This document shows positions 31,792 to 42,100 of a stretch of 64,000 bases of DNA, piece by piece. The position numbers and the translations under genes are program-made. The first letter of the stretch is position 1; each line of letters begins with the position of its first letter. The notes beneath the pieces were generated by a model. That model was given only the letters and a program-made list of their open reading frames with translations, did not search any database and was not told the origin of the DNA. Source of the stretch: Kutzneria viridogrisea. Its GTDB lineage: Bacteria; Actinomycetota; Actinomycetes; Mycobacteriales; Pseudonocardiaceae. Location: contig JACJID010000008.1 of the NCBI GenBank assembly GCA_014138725.1, positions 124,001 through 188,000 on the forward strand. Reading direction: 5' to 3'.

Positions 31792-32577
31792 TCACAGGCG
31801 CCCCTCCACAGCGCGCGGGCGGGCCACCGCGATGACCACGACGGCCAGCACCACCAGCAGCAGCGACACCGCCACCGCACCGTCCACATCAGACTGGGAG
31901 AGCTGGTACACCAGCAGCGGCAGGGTCTGGGTCGTGCCCTGAAGGCTGCCCGCGAAGGTGATCGTGGCGCCGAACTCGCCCAGTGCGCGGGCGAAGGCCA
32001 GCACCAGGCCGGATCCCAGCGAGGGCAACAGGAGCGGCACGGTGACCCGGCGGAACACGGTCAGCGGTGCGGCGCCGAGCGTGGCGGCCACGGCCTCGTA
32101 GCGCTCCCCCGCCGTGCGCAGCGCACCCTCCAGTCCGATGACCAGGAACGGCATCGCGACGAAGGTCTGCGCGACGACCACGGCGGCGGTGGTGAAGGTC
32201 AGCCGCACGCCGAGGGTGGCCTCCAGGAGCTGACCGCCGAACCCGTTGCGCCCCAACAGGTACAGCAGGGCGAGGCCACCGACCACGGGTGGGAGCACCA
32301 GCGGCAGCAGCACGATCGCGCGCAGCAGGCGCAGGCCGGGCAACCTGCCCCTGGCCAGCACCACGGCCAGCGGGCCGCCCAGCAGCAGGCACAGCACGGT
32401 GGACATCGCGGCCGTGCGCACGGACAGCCACAGGGCGTCCAGCGCGGCGGGCGAGGTGACCAGGGCGGGCAGTTGCCCGAGATCGGACCTGGTCAGCAGG
32501 CCGATCACGGGCAGCACCACCAGTCCCAGCGCGATCAGCGCGGGAATCCACAGCAGCTTGGGAAAACCTCGGCTCAC
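31792..32577 (-). CDS. modB: Molybdate ABC transporter permease
   Basis: 261 aa with six predicted membrane helices. The coupling-helix EAA motif reads EAVAATLGAAPLTVFRRVTVP near residue 160, followed by ALGEFGATITFAGS, which is typical of ModB/CysT-type permeases. GTG 32577 overlaps the modA stop (GTGA), giving translational coupling. Confidence 0.94.
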   Translation of the reverse strand: MSRGFPKLLWIPALIALGLVVLPVIGLLTRSDLGQLPALVTSPAALDALWLSVRTAAMSTVLCLLLGGPLAVVLARGRLPGLRLLRAIVLLPLVLPPVVGGLALLYLLGRNGFGGQLLEATLGVRLTFTTAAVVVAQTFVAMPFLVIGLEGALRTAGERYEAVAATLGAAPLTVFRRVTVPLLLPSLGSGLVLAFARALGEFGATITFAGSLQGTTQTLPLLVYQLSQSDVDGAVAVSLLLVVLAVVVIAVARPRAVEGRL

Positions 32578-33353
32578 GGGGTCTCGAAGCCGACCTTGCC
32601 CAGCACCTCGTGGCCCTTGCCGCCGCGCACGAACTCCACGAACTGCTTGGCCAGCGCCGACTGCGGCGCGTTGCGCAGCACGGTGATCGGGTAGTCGTTG
32701 ACGGCCCTGTCCGCCTCGGGGAACGGGATGCCCTTGACCTTGCTGCCCGCGGAGTTGACGTCGGTGACGTAGACCAGGCCCGCGTCCGCCTCACCGGCCT
32801 GCACCTTGGCCAGCACCGTGGTGACGGCGGTCTCCTGGCTGGCCGGGTGCAGGGTGACCCCGGTGGCCTGGGACACCTTCTTCGTGGCCGCGCCACAGGG
32901 CACCGGGTCGGCGCACACGACCAGCACGACCCCCGGCTTGGCCAGGTCCGCGAACCCGGCGATGCCCTTGGGGTTGGCGGGCGGCACGGCGATCTCCAGC
33001 TTGTTGCGGGCGAACACCTGCGGGGCCCCGTCGTTCAGCCCCGCCTTGACCACCTTGTCCATGTTGGCCTGGTCGGCGGAGGCGAACACGTCGGCGCCCG
33101 CCCCGTTGGTGATCTGCTGCACCAGTGCGGCGGAGCCGTCGTAGGAGATCTTCACCGTGACGCCGGGGTGCGCGGCCTCGAACTGGGTCTTGAGCTGGTT
33201 GAAGGAGGCGGTGAGCGAGGCCGCGGCCAGCACGGTGACCGTGCCGGTCTGCTGGGTGGCCGTGCTGCTGGGCCCGCTGCCGGTACTCGCCCCGCCGCCG
33301 CACCCGGCGAGCAGGGTGGCCGCGGCGCAGACCAGCACGATCGTTCGTTTCAC
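32574..33353 (-). CDS. modA: Molybdate-binding lipoprotein
   Basis: 259 aa from GTG 33353, GGAGGC upstream. Lipoprotein signal with lipobox TLLAGCGGG (Cys18) and a Ser/Thr/Gly linker. The ModA fold follows: VTVLAAASLTASFNQLKTQF near residue 40, SYDGSAALVQQITNGAGADVFASAD near 70, and DAGLVYVTDVNSAG near 200. The AAASL and SAAL Ser residues bind the oxyanion. It captures molybdate or tungstate outside the membrane for ModBC. The start overlaps the upstream regulator stop and the stop overlaps modB. Confidence 0.95.
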   Translation of the reverse strand: MKRTIVLVCAAATLLAGCGGGASTGSGPSSTATQQTGTVTVLAAASLTASFNQLKTQFEAAHPGVTVKISYDGSAALVQQITNGAGADVFASADQANMDKVVKAGLNDGAPQVFARNKLEIAVPPANPKGIAGFADLAKPGVVLVVCADPVPCGAATKKVSQATGVTLHPASQETAVTTVLAKVQAGEADAGLVYVTDVNSAGSKVKGIPFPEADRAVNDYPITVLRNAPQSALAKQFVEFVRGGKGHEVLGKVGFETP

Positions 33354-33769
33354 GAACTGCCTCCGGGGGTCTCGATGATCACCTGGGTGGACTTGACCAC
33401 GGCCACCGCCAGCGAGCCGGGGGCCAGCCCCAGCTCGTGCACCGCCTCGGTGCTCATCAGGGAGACCACCCTGTGCGGCCCGCACTGCATCTCCACCTGG
33501 GCCATCACCCGGTCCTGCACGATGGAGGTCACCAGCCCGACGAACCGGTTGCGGGCCGAGCGGCCCACCCCGGACGGGTCGGGCACGGCGGTGGCCTGGG
33601 CCCGGGCGAAGGCGGCCAGTTCGGCCCCGTCGACGACCTTGCGCCCCGCGGTGTCGGTGCCCGCGCCGAGTTGGCCGCCGTCGATCCACCGCCGGACTGT
33701 GTCATCACTCACACCGAGCAGTACCGCCGCCTCGGCGACGCGGTAGCTGGGCGGTTCGGGTCGAGTCAC
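33350..33769 (-). CDS. Helix-turn-helix TOBE (Mop) molybdate-responsive regulator
   Basis: 139 aa from GTG 33769. Residues ~6-55 are a MerR/excisionase-type helix-turn-helix (YRVAEAAVLLGVSDDTVRRW), and residues ~72-139 are a single Mop/TOBE domain (ARNRFVGLVTSIVQDRVMAQVEMQCGP, then VHELGLAPGSLAVAVVKSTQVIIE) that binds molybdate. This pairing is the actinobacterial functional counterpart of ModE. It leads the mod operon and overlaps modA by 4 bases, so it probably represses the operon when molybdate is plentiful. TAGGCT seven bases before the start suggests a leaderless message. Confidence 0.87.
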   Translation of the reverse strand: MTRPEPPSYRVAEAAVLLGVSDDTVRRWIDGGQLGAGTDTAGRKVVDGAELAAFARAQATAVPDPSGVGRSARNRFVGLVTSIVQDRVMAQVEMQCGPHRVVSLMSTEAVHELGLAPGSLAVAVVKSTQVIIETPGGSS

Positions 33770-33785
33770 ACAGGGCAGCCTAATC

Positions 33786-33828
33786 CCGCATCCGCGGTTC
33801 AGAAACAATTGTGCCGCCGCAGATGCGG
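33786..33828. terminator. Imperfect inverted repeat between MarR gene and mod operon
   Basis: CCGCATCCGCGG (33786-33797) and CCGCAGATGCGG (33817-33828) pair at 11 of 12 positions with a 19-base loop. It lies just after the MarR stop and just before the mod operon promoter. It may terminate the MarR transcript, be the operator of the TOBE regulator, or both. Confidence 0.5.
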
Positions 33829-33837
33829 ATCGGTGAT

Positions 33838-34332
33838 CTAGTCGAGTTCGCCGACCCTGGTGACTTCCTCGCGCATCGACTCGTTGACCTCGCTGAGATA
33901 CGCGTGAATGACCTCGCGCTGCTCAGGGCTGTAGTGCGAGAGCACCCGCTCGACCATCTCGCTGACCCCCTTGAACAGCGGGGCGAAGCGCTCCTCGTTG
34001 ACCGGGGTCACCTCGACGAGCACCTTGCGCCGGTCGTGCGGGTCGCGCACGCGGCGCACGAAACCGGCCCGCTCCAGCCGGTCGATGACCCCGGTGACCG
34101 CCCCGGTGGACAGCCCCGACAACTCCGCGATGCGCCCGGCCGTGAGCGGCCCGCCCCCGCGAAGTGCCAGGTCAAGGCACTTGTGGTCGGTGGCGGACAG
34201 GCCGAGCTTCTCGGCGATGCGGGAGTGGAACATCACCGTCACCGCACTGCCGTCCCTGCCCAGCGCGGAGAACCGTTCCATGTCCTCCTGGCTGACCGGG
34301 TAGACCGGTCGGGCCTGCGTCGCGTCCGACAT
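33838..34332 (-). CDS. MarR-family transcriptional regulator
   Basis: 164 aa from ATG 34332. Winged helix: LGLSATDHKCLDLALR near residue 47, LTAGRIAELSGLSTGAVTGV recognition helix near 68, and wing VRRVRDPHDRRKVLVEV near 97. An N-terminal arm and a long C-terminal helical region (VERVLSHYSPEQREVIHAYLSEV) make the dimer interface. The gene is divergent from moaA and has the palindrome CTTAGTTGCTAAG at 34351. Part of that site recurs before sodA, so its targets may include oxidative-stress genes. The ligand is unknown. Confidence 0.87.
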   Translation of the reverse strand: MSDATQARPVYPVSQEDMERFSALGRDGSAVTVMFHSRIAEKLGLSATDHKCLDLALRGGGPLTAGRIAELSGLSTGAVTGVIDRLERAGFVRRVRDPHDRRKVLVEVTPVNEERFAPLFKGVSEMVERVLSHYSPEQREVIHAYLSEVNESMREEVTRVGELD

Positions 34333-34350
34333 CGCCACCACCCTGACCAA

Positions 34351-34363
34351 CTTAGTTGCTAAG
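34351..34363. promoter_or_regulatory. Palindrome upstream of the MarR gene
   Basis: CTTAG-TTG-CTAAG, perfect 5-base arms, 19 bases before the MarR start. On the minus strand it reads CTTAGCAACTAAG and shares GCAACTAAG with the sodA upstream region (3076-3084). Likely autoregulatory site. Confidence 0.6.
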
Positions 34364-34480
34364 ACACTCTGCCGTGAAGACATAGTAACCGCTGAACGGC
34401 GTTCCGCGGCGGTCCAGCGTAGTGGGACCGGTGCCGGGCGGGTCACACCGACCGAGAGTGCGATTACCCTGGAAAGCACG

Positions 34481-35539
34481 ATGGCACCTGTTGAACTCGG
34501 ATTGCCCGGTGTGCGGCGCACGCCCTCGACTGAGGCACGCCCGCAGGACGATCGCCTCATCGACACCTTCGGCCGGGTGGCCACCGATTTACGCGTGTCG
34601 CTGACCGACCGCTGCAACCTGCGCTGCACCTACTGCATGCCCGCCGAGGGCCTGGACTGGCTGCCCGGTCCCGACCTGCTCACCGGCGCCGAACTGAGCC
34701 GCCTGATCGGCATCGCGGTGCACCGGCTGGGCGTGCGGGAGGTCCGGTTCACCGGCGGGGAGCCGCTGCTGCGCAAGGACCTGGCCGAGGTGCTGGCGGC
34801 CACCGCCGCGCTGGACCCCAGGCCGAGCACCTCGTTGACCACCAACGGGATCGGGCTCGCCCGCAGGGCTGCCGAGCTGCGGGCCGCCGGGCTGGACCGG
34901 ATCAACGTCTCGCTGGACACCCTGCGCCCCGACCGGTTCGCGGCGATCACCCGCCGGGACCGGCTCGCCGACGTGCTGGCGGGCATGGCCGCGGCCAGGG
35001 ACGCGGGGCTGACCCCGGTGAAGGTCAACAGCGTGCTGTTGCGCGGGGTCAACGAGAACGAGGCGCCCGAACTGCTGCGGTACTGCCTGGACCAGGGCTA
35101 CCAGCTGCGGTTCATCGAGCAGATGCCGCTGGACGCCCAGCACGGTTGGCGACGCTCGGACATGGTGACCGCGCAGGAGATCCTCGCCTTGCTGGGCAAG
35201 GAGTTCGAGCTGACTCCGATGTCCGAGCGGCGCGGTGCGGCGCCGGCCGAGCGCTGGCTGGTCGACGGCGGACCGGCCACCGTCGGCGTGATCGCCTCGG
35301 TCACCCGGCCGTTCTGCGCCGCCTGCGACCGGACCCGGCTGACCGCCGACGGCGCGCTGCGCACCTGCCTGTTCGCCACCACCGAGACCGACCTGCGCGG
35401 CCCGATGCGCGCGGGCGCCGACGACGAGGAACTGGCCGAGCTGTGGCGGATCGCCATGTGGGGCAAGGCGAAGGGCCACGGCATCAACGACGACGGGTTC
35501 ACCCAGCCCGACCGGCCGATGAGCGCTATCGGAGGATGA
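34481..35539 (+). CDS. moaA: GTP 3',8-cyclase, molybdenum cofactor biosynthesis
   Basis: 352 aa radical SAM enzyme that starts molybdopterin synthesis by cyclising GTP. ATG 34481 follows GGAAAG. N-terminal cluster motif CNLRCTYCMP near residue 45, GGEP in VRFTGGEPLLRKDL near 92, the second 4Fe-4S cluster in CAACDRTRLTADGALRTC near 288, and the required C-terminal double glycine (MSAIGG). It is 4 bases upstream of moaD and divergent from the MarR gene. M. tuberculosis moaA2 (Rv0869c) is the positional match. Confidence 0.97.
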   Translation: MAPVELGLPGVRRTPSTEARPQDDRLIDTFGRVATDLRVSLTDRCNLRCTYCMPAEGLDWLPGPDLLTGAELSRLIGIAVHRLGVREVRFTGGEPLLRKDLAEVLAATAALDPRPSTSLTTNGIGLARRAAELRAAGLDRINVSLDTLRPDRFAAITRRDRLADVLAGMAAARDAGLTPVKVNSVLLRGVNENEAPELLRYCLDQGYQLRFIEQMPLDAQHGWRRSDMVTAQEILALLGKEFELTPMSERRGAAPAERWLVDGGPATVGVIASVTRPFCAACDRTRLTADGALRTCLFATTETDLRGPMRAGADDEELAELWRIAMWGKAKGHGINDDGFTQPDRPMSAIGG

Positions 35540-35543
35540 CGCG

Positions 35544-35795
35544 ATGGTTCTGAACGTGCGCTATTTCGCGGGCGCCAAGGCAGCGACCGGGATCGGGGAC
35601 GAGGACTTCCCGCTGCACCCGGAGTCCACTGTGGACGACGCGCTGCGCATGATCACCGAGCGGCACGGCTCGGCGGTGGCCAGGGTGCTGCCAGCGTGCA
35701 GCCTGCTGCTGGACGGCATCGCCGTGCACGACAAGGGAATCCGCCTCGCCAGTGGTCAGCAGCTGGACGTGCTGCCGCCCTTCGCGGGCGGCTGA
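35544..35795 (+). CDS. moaD: MoaD/ThiS-family sulfur carrier
   Basis: 83 aa ubiquitin-like protein from ATG 35544, GGAGGA upstream. Begins VLNVRYFAGAKAATG and ends LPPFAGG, the di-glycine tail that is adenylated and thiocarboxylated to carry sulfur to molybdopterin synthase. The partner MoaE is fused to Mog at 46.8-47.7 kb. It is coupled to moaA. The stop is 3 bases from the stop of the first SARP gene. Confidence 0.93.
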   Translation: MVLNVRYFAGAKAATGIGDEDFPLHPESTVDDALRMITERHGSAVARVLPACSLLLDGIAVHDKGIRLASGQQLDVLPPFAGG

Positions 35796-35798
35796 GGC

Positions 35799-38700
35799 TC
35801 AGCTCGCCAGCGCGGCGCGGATCCGCTCGGCCCAGGCCATCGCGTTGCCGTCCAACATCTTCAGCGCCGTCTGCAGGTAGCTGGTGGCCAGCTCCTCCTC
35901 GCCACGCGCCCGGTGCACCTTGGCCAGGGCGTGGATGGACCACGCCTCACCGATCGGGTTGCCGACCTCGCGGTAGATCTCCAGCGCGTCCACCGCGTAG
36001 CCGTGAGCCTGCTCGGTGTCCCCGCGCAGCAGCAGCAAGTGCGCCACCAGCAACGAGGTCCGCGCCTCGTACAGCCGCAGGCTCTTGGCCCGCGCCAGGT
36101 CCAGCGCTGTCCTGGCCTGCTCCAGGCCCTCGGCCAGCCTGCCCACCGCGGGCAGGGCCATCGCCATGCCGATCTGCACCCGCAGCTCGGTGCGCGGGTG
36201 CCGGATCTCGCCGATGACCTCGACGGCCTCCTCGAAGCACTCCATGGCCTCGGCGTAGCGCCCGGTGGAGTGCCAGGTCATACCCAGCACGGCCAGGCTC
36301 ATCGCCTCGCAGCGCCGGTTCCCGGTGCGGCGCGCCGTGGTCAGCGCCTCGTGCGCGTGCTCGAGCGCGAGGTCGGCCTGCGCGGTCAGCTGGTAGGCGC
36401 TGGCCAGTCCGTGCAGCGCCTCGACCGTCTCGTTGATCTTGCCGAGGGCACGGAACTTCGCCAGCGCCTCGGTGAACCGCTCGATCGCGGCCAGCGGACT
36501 GCCCCGCTCCAGCAGTGCCGCGCCGAGGTTGGCCAGGCTGGTCGCCTCGCAGTTGGACAGCCCGGCCTCCCCGCACAGCTCGGCCGCCCGCGAGGAGTAC
36601 TCGATGGCCTCGGCCAGCCTGCCCAGTTCCAGGTGCACGAAGCCGAGGTTGCCGTGGGTCACCACCGCGGTCTCCCGGAACCCGGCGTGCCTGGCCACCT
36701 CCAGCGAGGCCTCCAGGTGCTCGGTGGCCTCGGCGAACTGGCCCAGTTCGATGTGCGCGGCGCCCAGGTTGTTCAGCGCGGCGGCGATGCCGTCCTCGGC
36801 GCCGACCTCCCGGTAGGCGGCCAGCGCCGCGGAGAAGCAGCCGATCGCCTCGTCGTGCTGGTCCAGGTTCCAGTGCGCCGTGCCGAGGTTGTGCAGCATC
36901 GCGGCCTCGGCGCGGCGGTCCCGGCCGCGGCGGGCCACCGACAGCGCGGCGTTGGCCGAGGCGAACCAGTCCACGTTGTGCCGGTTGGACAGGAAGTAGC
37001 CGCGCAGCGAGTCGGTGATCCGCACGGCGTGCTCGGCCATGTCCTGCCGCGCCGCGTGGCCGATGGCCGCGACCAGGTTGGCCCGCTCGGCGTCCAGCCA
37101 CTCGGTGGCCTCGGCCACGTCGGCGAAGAGGGCGGCCCGCTGGGCGGGGTCCCTGGGCGGCAGGCGCAGCAGGTCCGGGTGCACCACCCGGGCCGCCGCA
37201 CCGGCCGCGTCCAGGTAGTGGTCGAACAGCCTGCCCACGGCGGCCTCCCGCTCCGCCGTGGTGTTCTCCTCGTGGTCGCGCTGCGAGGCGTAGAGCCGGA
37301 TCAGGTCGTGGAACTGGTAGCGGCCCGGGCTGTGCTGCTGCACCAGGTGCACCGCGGCGAGCTGGTCGAGCAGCCCGGCCGCCTCACCCGGTGAGCAGGC
37401 GACCAGCGCCGCGGCGGCCGGTGCGGTGAAGTCCGGCCCCGGAACCAGGCCCAGTGCCCGGAACAACTCGCGGGACTTGGCGTCCAGGGTCGTGTACGAC
37501 AGGTCGAACGCCGCACGAACGGCCGTGCCCTCGTCCCCGTCGATGCTGAGCACCGCCAGCCGGTTGCCGTTGCGCAGCTCGGCGACGTAGTCCTCGATGC
37601 CCGAGGGCAGGGCCTTGGCCAGGTTCGCCGCCGCGATCCGCAGCGCCAGCGGCAAATGCGCGCACAGGGCGGCGAGTTCGGCCGAGCTGCCCTCGGCACG
37701 GCCCGTCCCGGTGCCCAGCACCGCGTCGAGCAGCGCCAGGGACTCGCTGGGGGCCAGCGGTTCCAGCACGACCGTTCGTGCACCGGGCAGCTGGGCCCGC
37801 ACGCGCAGGTCGTTGCGGCTGGTCACCAGCACCGCGCAGCCCGGCCCCGCGGGCAGCGCCACGCGGACCTGCTCGGCGGTCGCCGCGTTGTCCAGCACCA
37901 CCAGCATGCGCTTGTCGGACACCAGCGCGCGGAAGGTCGCCGCCTGGTGGTCCACCTCGATCGGGATCTGCTCCGGCGGCACGCCCAGCGCGCGCAGGAA
38001 CCGGGACAGCACCTGTGCCGTGCTCAGCGCGGGCCCCAGCGCGTAGCCGCGCAGGTTCACGTAGAGCTGGCCGTCCGGGAAGCGTGCCCGCAGCCGGTGC
38101 GCCACGTGCACCGCCAGCGCCGTCTTGCCCACGCCGGGCGGGCCCACGAACACCACCGGGCCGGTCACCGAACCCTGGTCGAACGCCTGGACCAGGCCGT
38201 CCACCAGTTCCGTGCGGCCCACGAAGTCCGGGATGTCGGCGGGCAGCTGGGACGGGAAAACGACCGGTCGTGCGGTTTCCGGCTGGACCGGGGCGAGCAG
38301 CTCCGGGGCGTTGGTCAACATGCCCTGGTGCAGCCTGCGCAGCTGCTCACCGGGGTCGATGCCCAGCTCCTCGGCGAAGTGCCTGGCCACCGACTGGTAC
38401 GCGGCCAGGGCCTCGGCCTGCCGCCCGCCCCGGTACAGCGCGAGCATCAGCTGCGCCCAGAACCGCTCCCGGGTCGGGTGCTTGGCCGTCAGGGACTGCA
38501 ACTCCGCGATCAGCTCGGTGTGCCTGCCGCGCCGCAGTTCGATGTCGATGCGCCGCTCAAGCACCTGCAGGTGCTGCTCCACCAGTTGCGGAACCACGTT
38601 GCGCTGCAAGGAGTCCGAGGGCACGTCGGCCAGCGGGGCACCCCGCCACAGGCGCAGCGCCGCGTCCAGGGCCTCCGCCGCGGCGGCCAGGTCACCCGCG

Positions 38701-39047
38701 TCGGTGGCCCGCGCACCCTCGGCCGTCAGCTGGCGGAAGCGCTCCAGGTCGACCGCACCCGGTGGCACGTCGATGTAGTAGCCCTCCGGCGCCGTGCGCA
38801 CCAGGTCCGGGTCGCCCAGCGCCTGGCGCAGTCGCAGCACGTAGGTCTGCAACGTGCCCTTGGCCCTCGCTGGCGGGTCGTCCGCCCACAGCCGCTCGAC
38901 CAGCGCCTCCACCGGGACCACCCGGTTCGCGCGCAGCAGCAGGGCCGCCAGCAGGGTGCGGTGCTTGGCCGCCCGGATCGGCACCGGCTGCCCCGACAGC
39001 GAGACCTCCAACGGCCCGAGGATCCGGAAGCGCACGTCACCGGGCAC
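35799..39047 (-). CDS. AfsR-like SARP-STAND regulator 1 (DBD-BTAD-NB-ARC-TPR)
   Basis: 1082 aa from GTG 39047 with AGGAG upstream. Residues ~5-95 are the OmpR-like DNA-binding domain (VRFRILGPLEVSL, then AKHRTLLAALLLRANRVVP and GTLQTYVLRLRQALG); ~100-250 are the BTAD. NB-ARC follows with Walker A VGPPGVGKTALAVH near 300, Walker B MLVVLDNAAT and LVTSRNDLRV; LPLALRIAAANLAKALP is the GxP-like region. About residues 690-1070 are repeated TPRs (LHNLGTAHWNLDQHDEAIGCF, ALNNLGAAHIELGQFAEATEH and similar). Such proteins activate transcription when ATP-bound. No biosynthetic genes lie near, so targets are unknown. It is third in the run, 130 bases after gene 2. Confidence 0.93.
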   Translation of the reverse strand: MPGDVRFRILGPLEVSLSGQPVPIRAAKHRTLLAALLLRANRVVPVEALVERLWADDPPARAKGTLQTYVLRLRQALGDPDLVRTAPEGYYIDVPPGAVDLERFRQLTAEGARATDAGDLAAAAEALDAALRLWRGAPLADVPSDSLQRNVVPQLVEQHLQVLERRIDIELRRGRHTELIAELQSLTAKHPTRERFWAQLMLALYRGGRQAEALAAYQSVARHFAEELGIDPGEQLRRLHQGMLTNAPELLAPVQPETARPVVFPSQLPADIPDFVGRTELVDGLVQAFDQGSVTGPVVFVGPPGVGKTALAVHVAHRLRARFPDGQLYVNLRGYALGPALSTAQVLSRFLRALGVPPEQIPIEVDHQAATFRALVSDKRMLVVLDNAATAEQVRVALPAGPGCAVLVTSRNDLRVRAQLPGARTVVLEPLAPSESLALLDAVLGTGTGRAEGSSAELAALCAHLPLALRIAAANLAKALPSGIEDYVAELRNGNRLAVLSIDGDEGTAVRAAFDLSYTTLDAKSRELFRALGLVPGPDFTAPAAAALVACSPGEAAGLLDQLAAVHLVQQHSPGRYQFHDLIRLYASQRDHEENTTAEREAAVGRLFDHYLDAAGAAARVVHPDLLRLPPRDPAQRAALFADVAEATEWLDAERANLVAAIGHAARQDMAEHAVRITDSLRGYFLSNRHNVDWFASANAALSVARRGRDRRAEAAMLHNLGTAHWNLDQHDEAIGCFSAALAAYREVGAEDGIAAALNNLGAAHIELGQFAEATEHLEASLEVARHAGFRETAVVTHGNLGFVHLELGRLAEAIEYSSRAAELCGEAGLSNCEATSLANLGAALLERGSPLAAIERFTEALAKFRALGKINETVEALHGLASAYQLTAQADLALEHAHEALTTARRTGNRRCEAMSLAVLGMTWHSTGRYAEAMECFEEAVEVIGEIRHPRTELRVQIGMAMALPAVGRLAEGLEQARTALDLARAKSLRLYEARTSLLVAHLLLLRGDTEQAHGYAVDALEIYREVGNPIGEAWSIHALAKVHRARGEEELATSYLQTALKMLDGNAMAWAERIRAALAS

Positions 39048-39177
39048 GCTCGGCTCCTCTCCGTCAGCGAAGTGTCAGGCCCAACAGACTAGGAGCCTTG
39101 TTCACTGTCCTCTAGCAAATCCGGTCAAGCCGTGTCTTTCGGTATCTGCCCGACAGACACGCCGAGTTGCCCCGAAC

Positions 39178-42100
39178 TCACCGGCAGCCCCCGAGGGAGC
39201 CCTGCACCTCGCCGCCCTGGGGCACGCCGAGTTCCTCGAACAGGGCCAGCGCCTGGTTCCAGCACGATCGTGCGTTTTCCTGTTCCCCGCTGGCGCGGTG
39301 CACCTCGGCCAGCACGCACAGGGTTCGGGCGGACCAGATCCGCAGGCTGTGCGACTCGTGCCAGTGCAGGGCCTGGGTGGCCATGTCCAGGGCGGCGGCG
39401 TGCTGGCCCAGTGCGAGCCGGGCCTGTGCGGCGACGAGCTTGGCGCGGCCCAGGCGCAGACCGAGGTCGAACTCCTCGGCGACGACCACGGCGCGCTGGG
39501 CCTCGTGCAGCGCCAGCTCGGGAGCACCGAGGTCGAGGTGGTCGCGGGCCACGCCGGTCAGGCAGGACACCCAGGTGTCGCGGCTGTCGTGCTCGGTGGA
39601 GGCGGCCAGCGCCTTCTCGTGCAGCTCAAGGGCTTCGGCCGCGCGGCCGACCTCGACGTACATGTCGGCCAGGTGCACCAGCAGGTCCACGTCGTCCTTG
39701 GCGTGGCTGCCCCCGGTGTCCTCGGCGAGGCGCCGCCGCGCGATGGCGATCGCCTCGTCCCGCCGGCCCAGGTCGAACCAGACCTTGGCCACGTCGTCCC
39801 AGATGTGCCGGTCGTCCAGCGCGTCCTCCTGGTCGCGGGCGACGACCCACTCGATGTACTGCTGGGCCCGGCCGTACTCCCCCATCTCCCGCGCCAGGTA
39901 GAGCAGGCTGCGCATGCAGGCGAGTTCCCCGTGGTACACACCGAGTTCGGCACAGATCCCGCGCGCCTCGGTCAGCAACTCGAAGGCGGGACCGGTCTGC
40001 GCCAGGGTCAGGTGCACGTTGCCCAGGTTGAGCATCACCGAGGCGCGCATGATCGGACTGCCGTGCTGCCGCGCGAGTTCCAGCGCGCGCTCGAAGTGCG
40101 GCTGGCACTCTCGCAGGCGGCCCAGCTCCCACAGCGCGATGGCCAGGTTGATCAGCGCGGCGCGCTCGGCGTCGGGCCACTGCCTTGTCGAGTAGACGGC
40201 CAGGCTGGACTTGTACTGCTCCACGGCCTCGCGGTAGTGCGCGGTGCTCCAGTGCAGGGCGCCCAGGTTGTAGCGCATCGCGGCGCGCAGCAGCACGTCC
40301 GGCTCCCGCGCGGCGGCGGCCAGGGCGGTGCGCGTGATCAACTCCCATTCGGCGACCAGCGGCCGGGCGTAGAAGAAGCCGCGCAGGTCGTCGACGATCC
40401 GGCAGGCGATCCGGGTGCGGCCGTGCTCGCAGCAGTGCCGGACGAGTGCGACGAGGTTGGCCAGCTCCGCGCCGATCCAGTCCAGGGCCGCCGGGCGGGA
40501 GTCGAAGGGCGCGGGCAGGTCCATCGGCTCCGGCAGCAGGCTCGTGCTCTCCGGGCTGATCACCAGCGCGGCGGCGGCCACCACCGTGCGGTAGTGCTCG
40601 TGGACCCGGCTCAGCGCGGCCTCCCGCTCGGCGCCCTGCTCGTCGGTGTACGAACGGTCGTGCGCATAGCTGCGCAGCAGATCGTGCAGCTGGTAGCGGC
40701 CCGGCTCGGGCTCGGCGACCAGGTGGCCGGCCCACAGCCTGCGCAGCCCGCCGACGGCGTCGGTGTCCCCGGTGAGCACGTTGGCCACGGCCGCCGTGAA
40801 GTCGGCGCCGGGCAACAGCCCCAGCAGCCGGAACAACCGCTGGTCGGCGGGTTTCTGTGCCTGGTAGGACAGGTCGAAGGCGGTGCGGACGGCGAACTGC
40901 TCATCACCCTCCACGGCCAGCGCGGACAGGCTGTCCTCGTCCCGCAGCAAGGTCAGGTAGGAGGCCATGTCCGGGTAGGCCATGGTGGCCACGTTCGCAC
41001 CGGCGATGCGCAGTGCCAGCGGCAGGTGCGCACACCGGCTGGCCAGCTCGTCGATCTCACCCTCGTCCACCGGACCGACCATTCGTGCGAGCAGTTCCCG
41101 CGACTCGTCCGGGGCCAGCTCGGCGACCTCCAGGGCCAGCGAACCGTTGGGGGCGGCCAGTTCCGGCATGTGGTCCCGGCTGGTGACCAGCGCGGCGCAG
41201 CCCGGTGCGGTGGGCAGCAACCGGGCCACCTGCTCGGGGTCGGCCGCGTTGTCCAGGACGACCAGCAGCCTGCGATCGGCCACCAGGCTGGTGTAGCTGT
41301 GGGTCAGCGGGCCGAGGCCGACCGGCACCTCGGAGTCGGGCATGCCCAGCGCGCGCAGGAACCGGGACAGCACCTGCTCAGTGCTCTGCGCCGCCTCGGT
41401 CGAGTACCCGCGCAGGTCCACGAACAGCTGCCCATCCGGGAAGTGCGCCCTGGCCAGGTGCGCGGCGTGCACCGCCAGCGCGGTCTTGCCCACACCGGGC
41501 GGACCTGTCAGCACGACCGTTCGTACACCTAGTTCGGTGACGATCCGATCGGTCAGCTCGCGCCGGCCCACGAAGTCGATGACGTTGGAAGGCAGCTGGG
41601 CGGGCACGACCACTGCGGTGAACCGCTCGTGCAGTTGCTGGAGCTCCACACCTGGGTCGATGCCCAGTTGGTCGGCGAGGTGCGTGGCCACGGTCTGGTA
41701 GGCGCGAATCGCCTCGGCGCGGCGACCGGCCCCGTCCAGCGCACGCATCAGATGCGCCCACAGCCGTTCCCGGCTCGGGTGCTCGGCGGTGAGCTCGCGC
41801 AACCAGTCGACCAACTCGGAGTGCCGCCCCAGCGCCAATCCGGCCGCGGCGCGCAGTTCCACGGCGAGCAGGTGCTCCTCCGCCACGGCCTCGACCGCGG
41901 GAGAGTTGAGCGCCACGTCGGCGAGCATCGGCCCGCGCCACAAGGCCAACGCCTCGGTGAGCAGGTCCCACGCGAGGGCGTCCTGCGCCGACCGGGCCCG
42001 CTCCACCAGCTCGCGGAAGCGGTGCAGGTCCAGTCCATCCTCGGGCACGTCCACCGCGTATCCGCTCGGCGCCGTGCGCACACCCACCTCAGGTCCGAGC

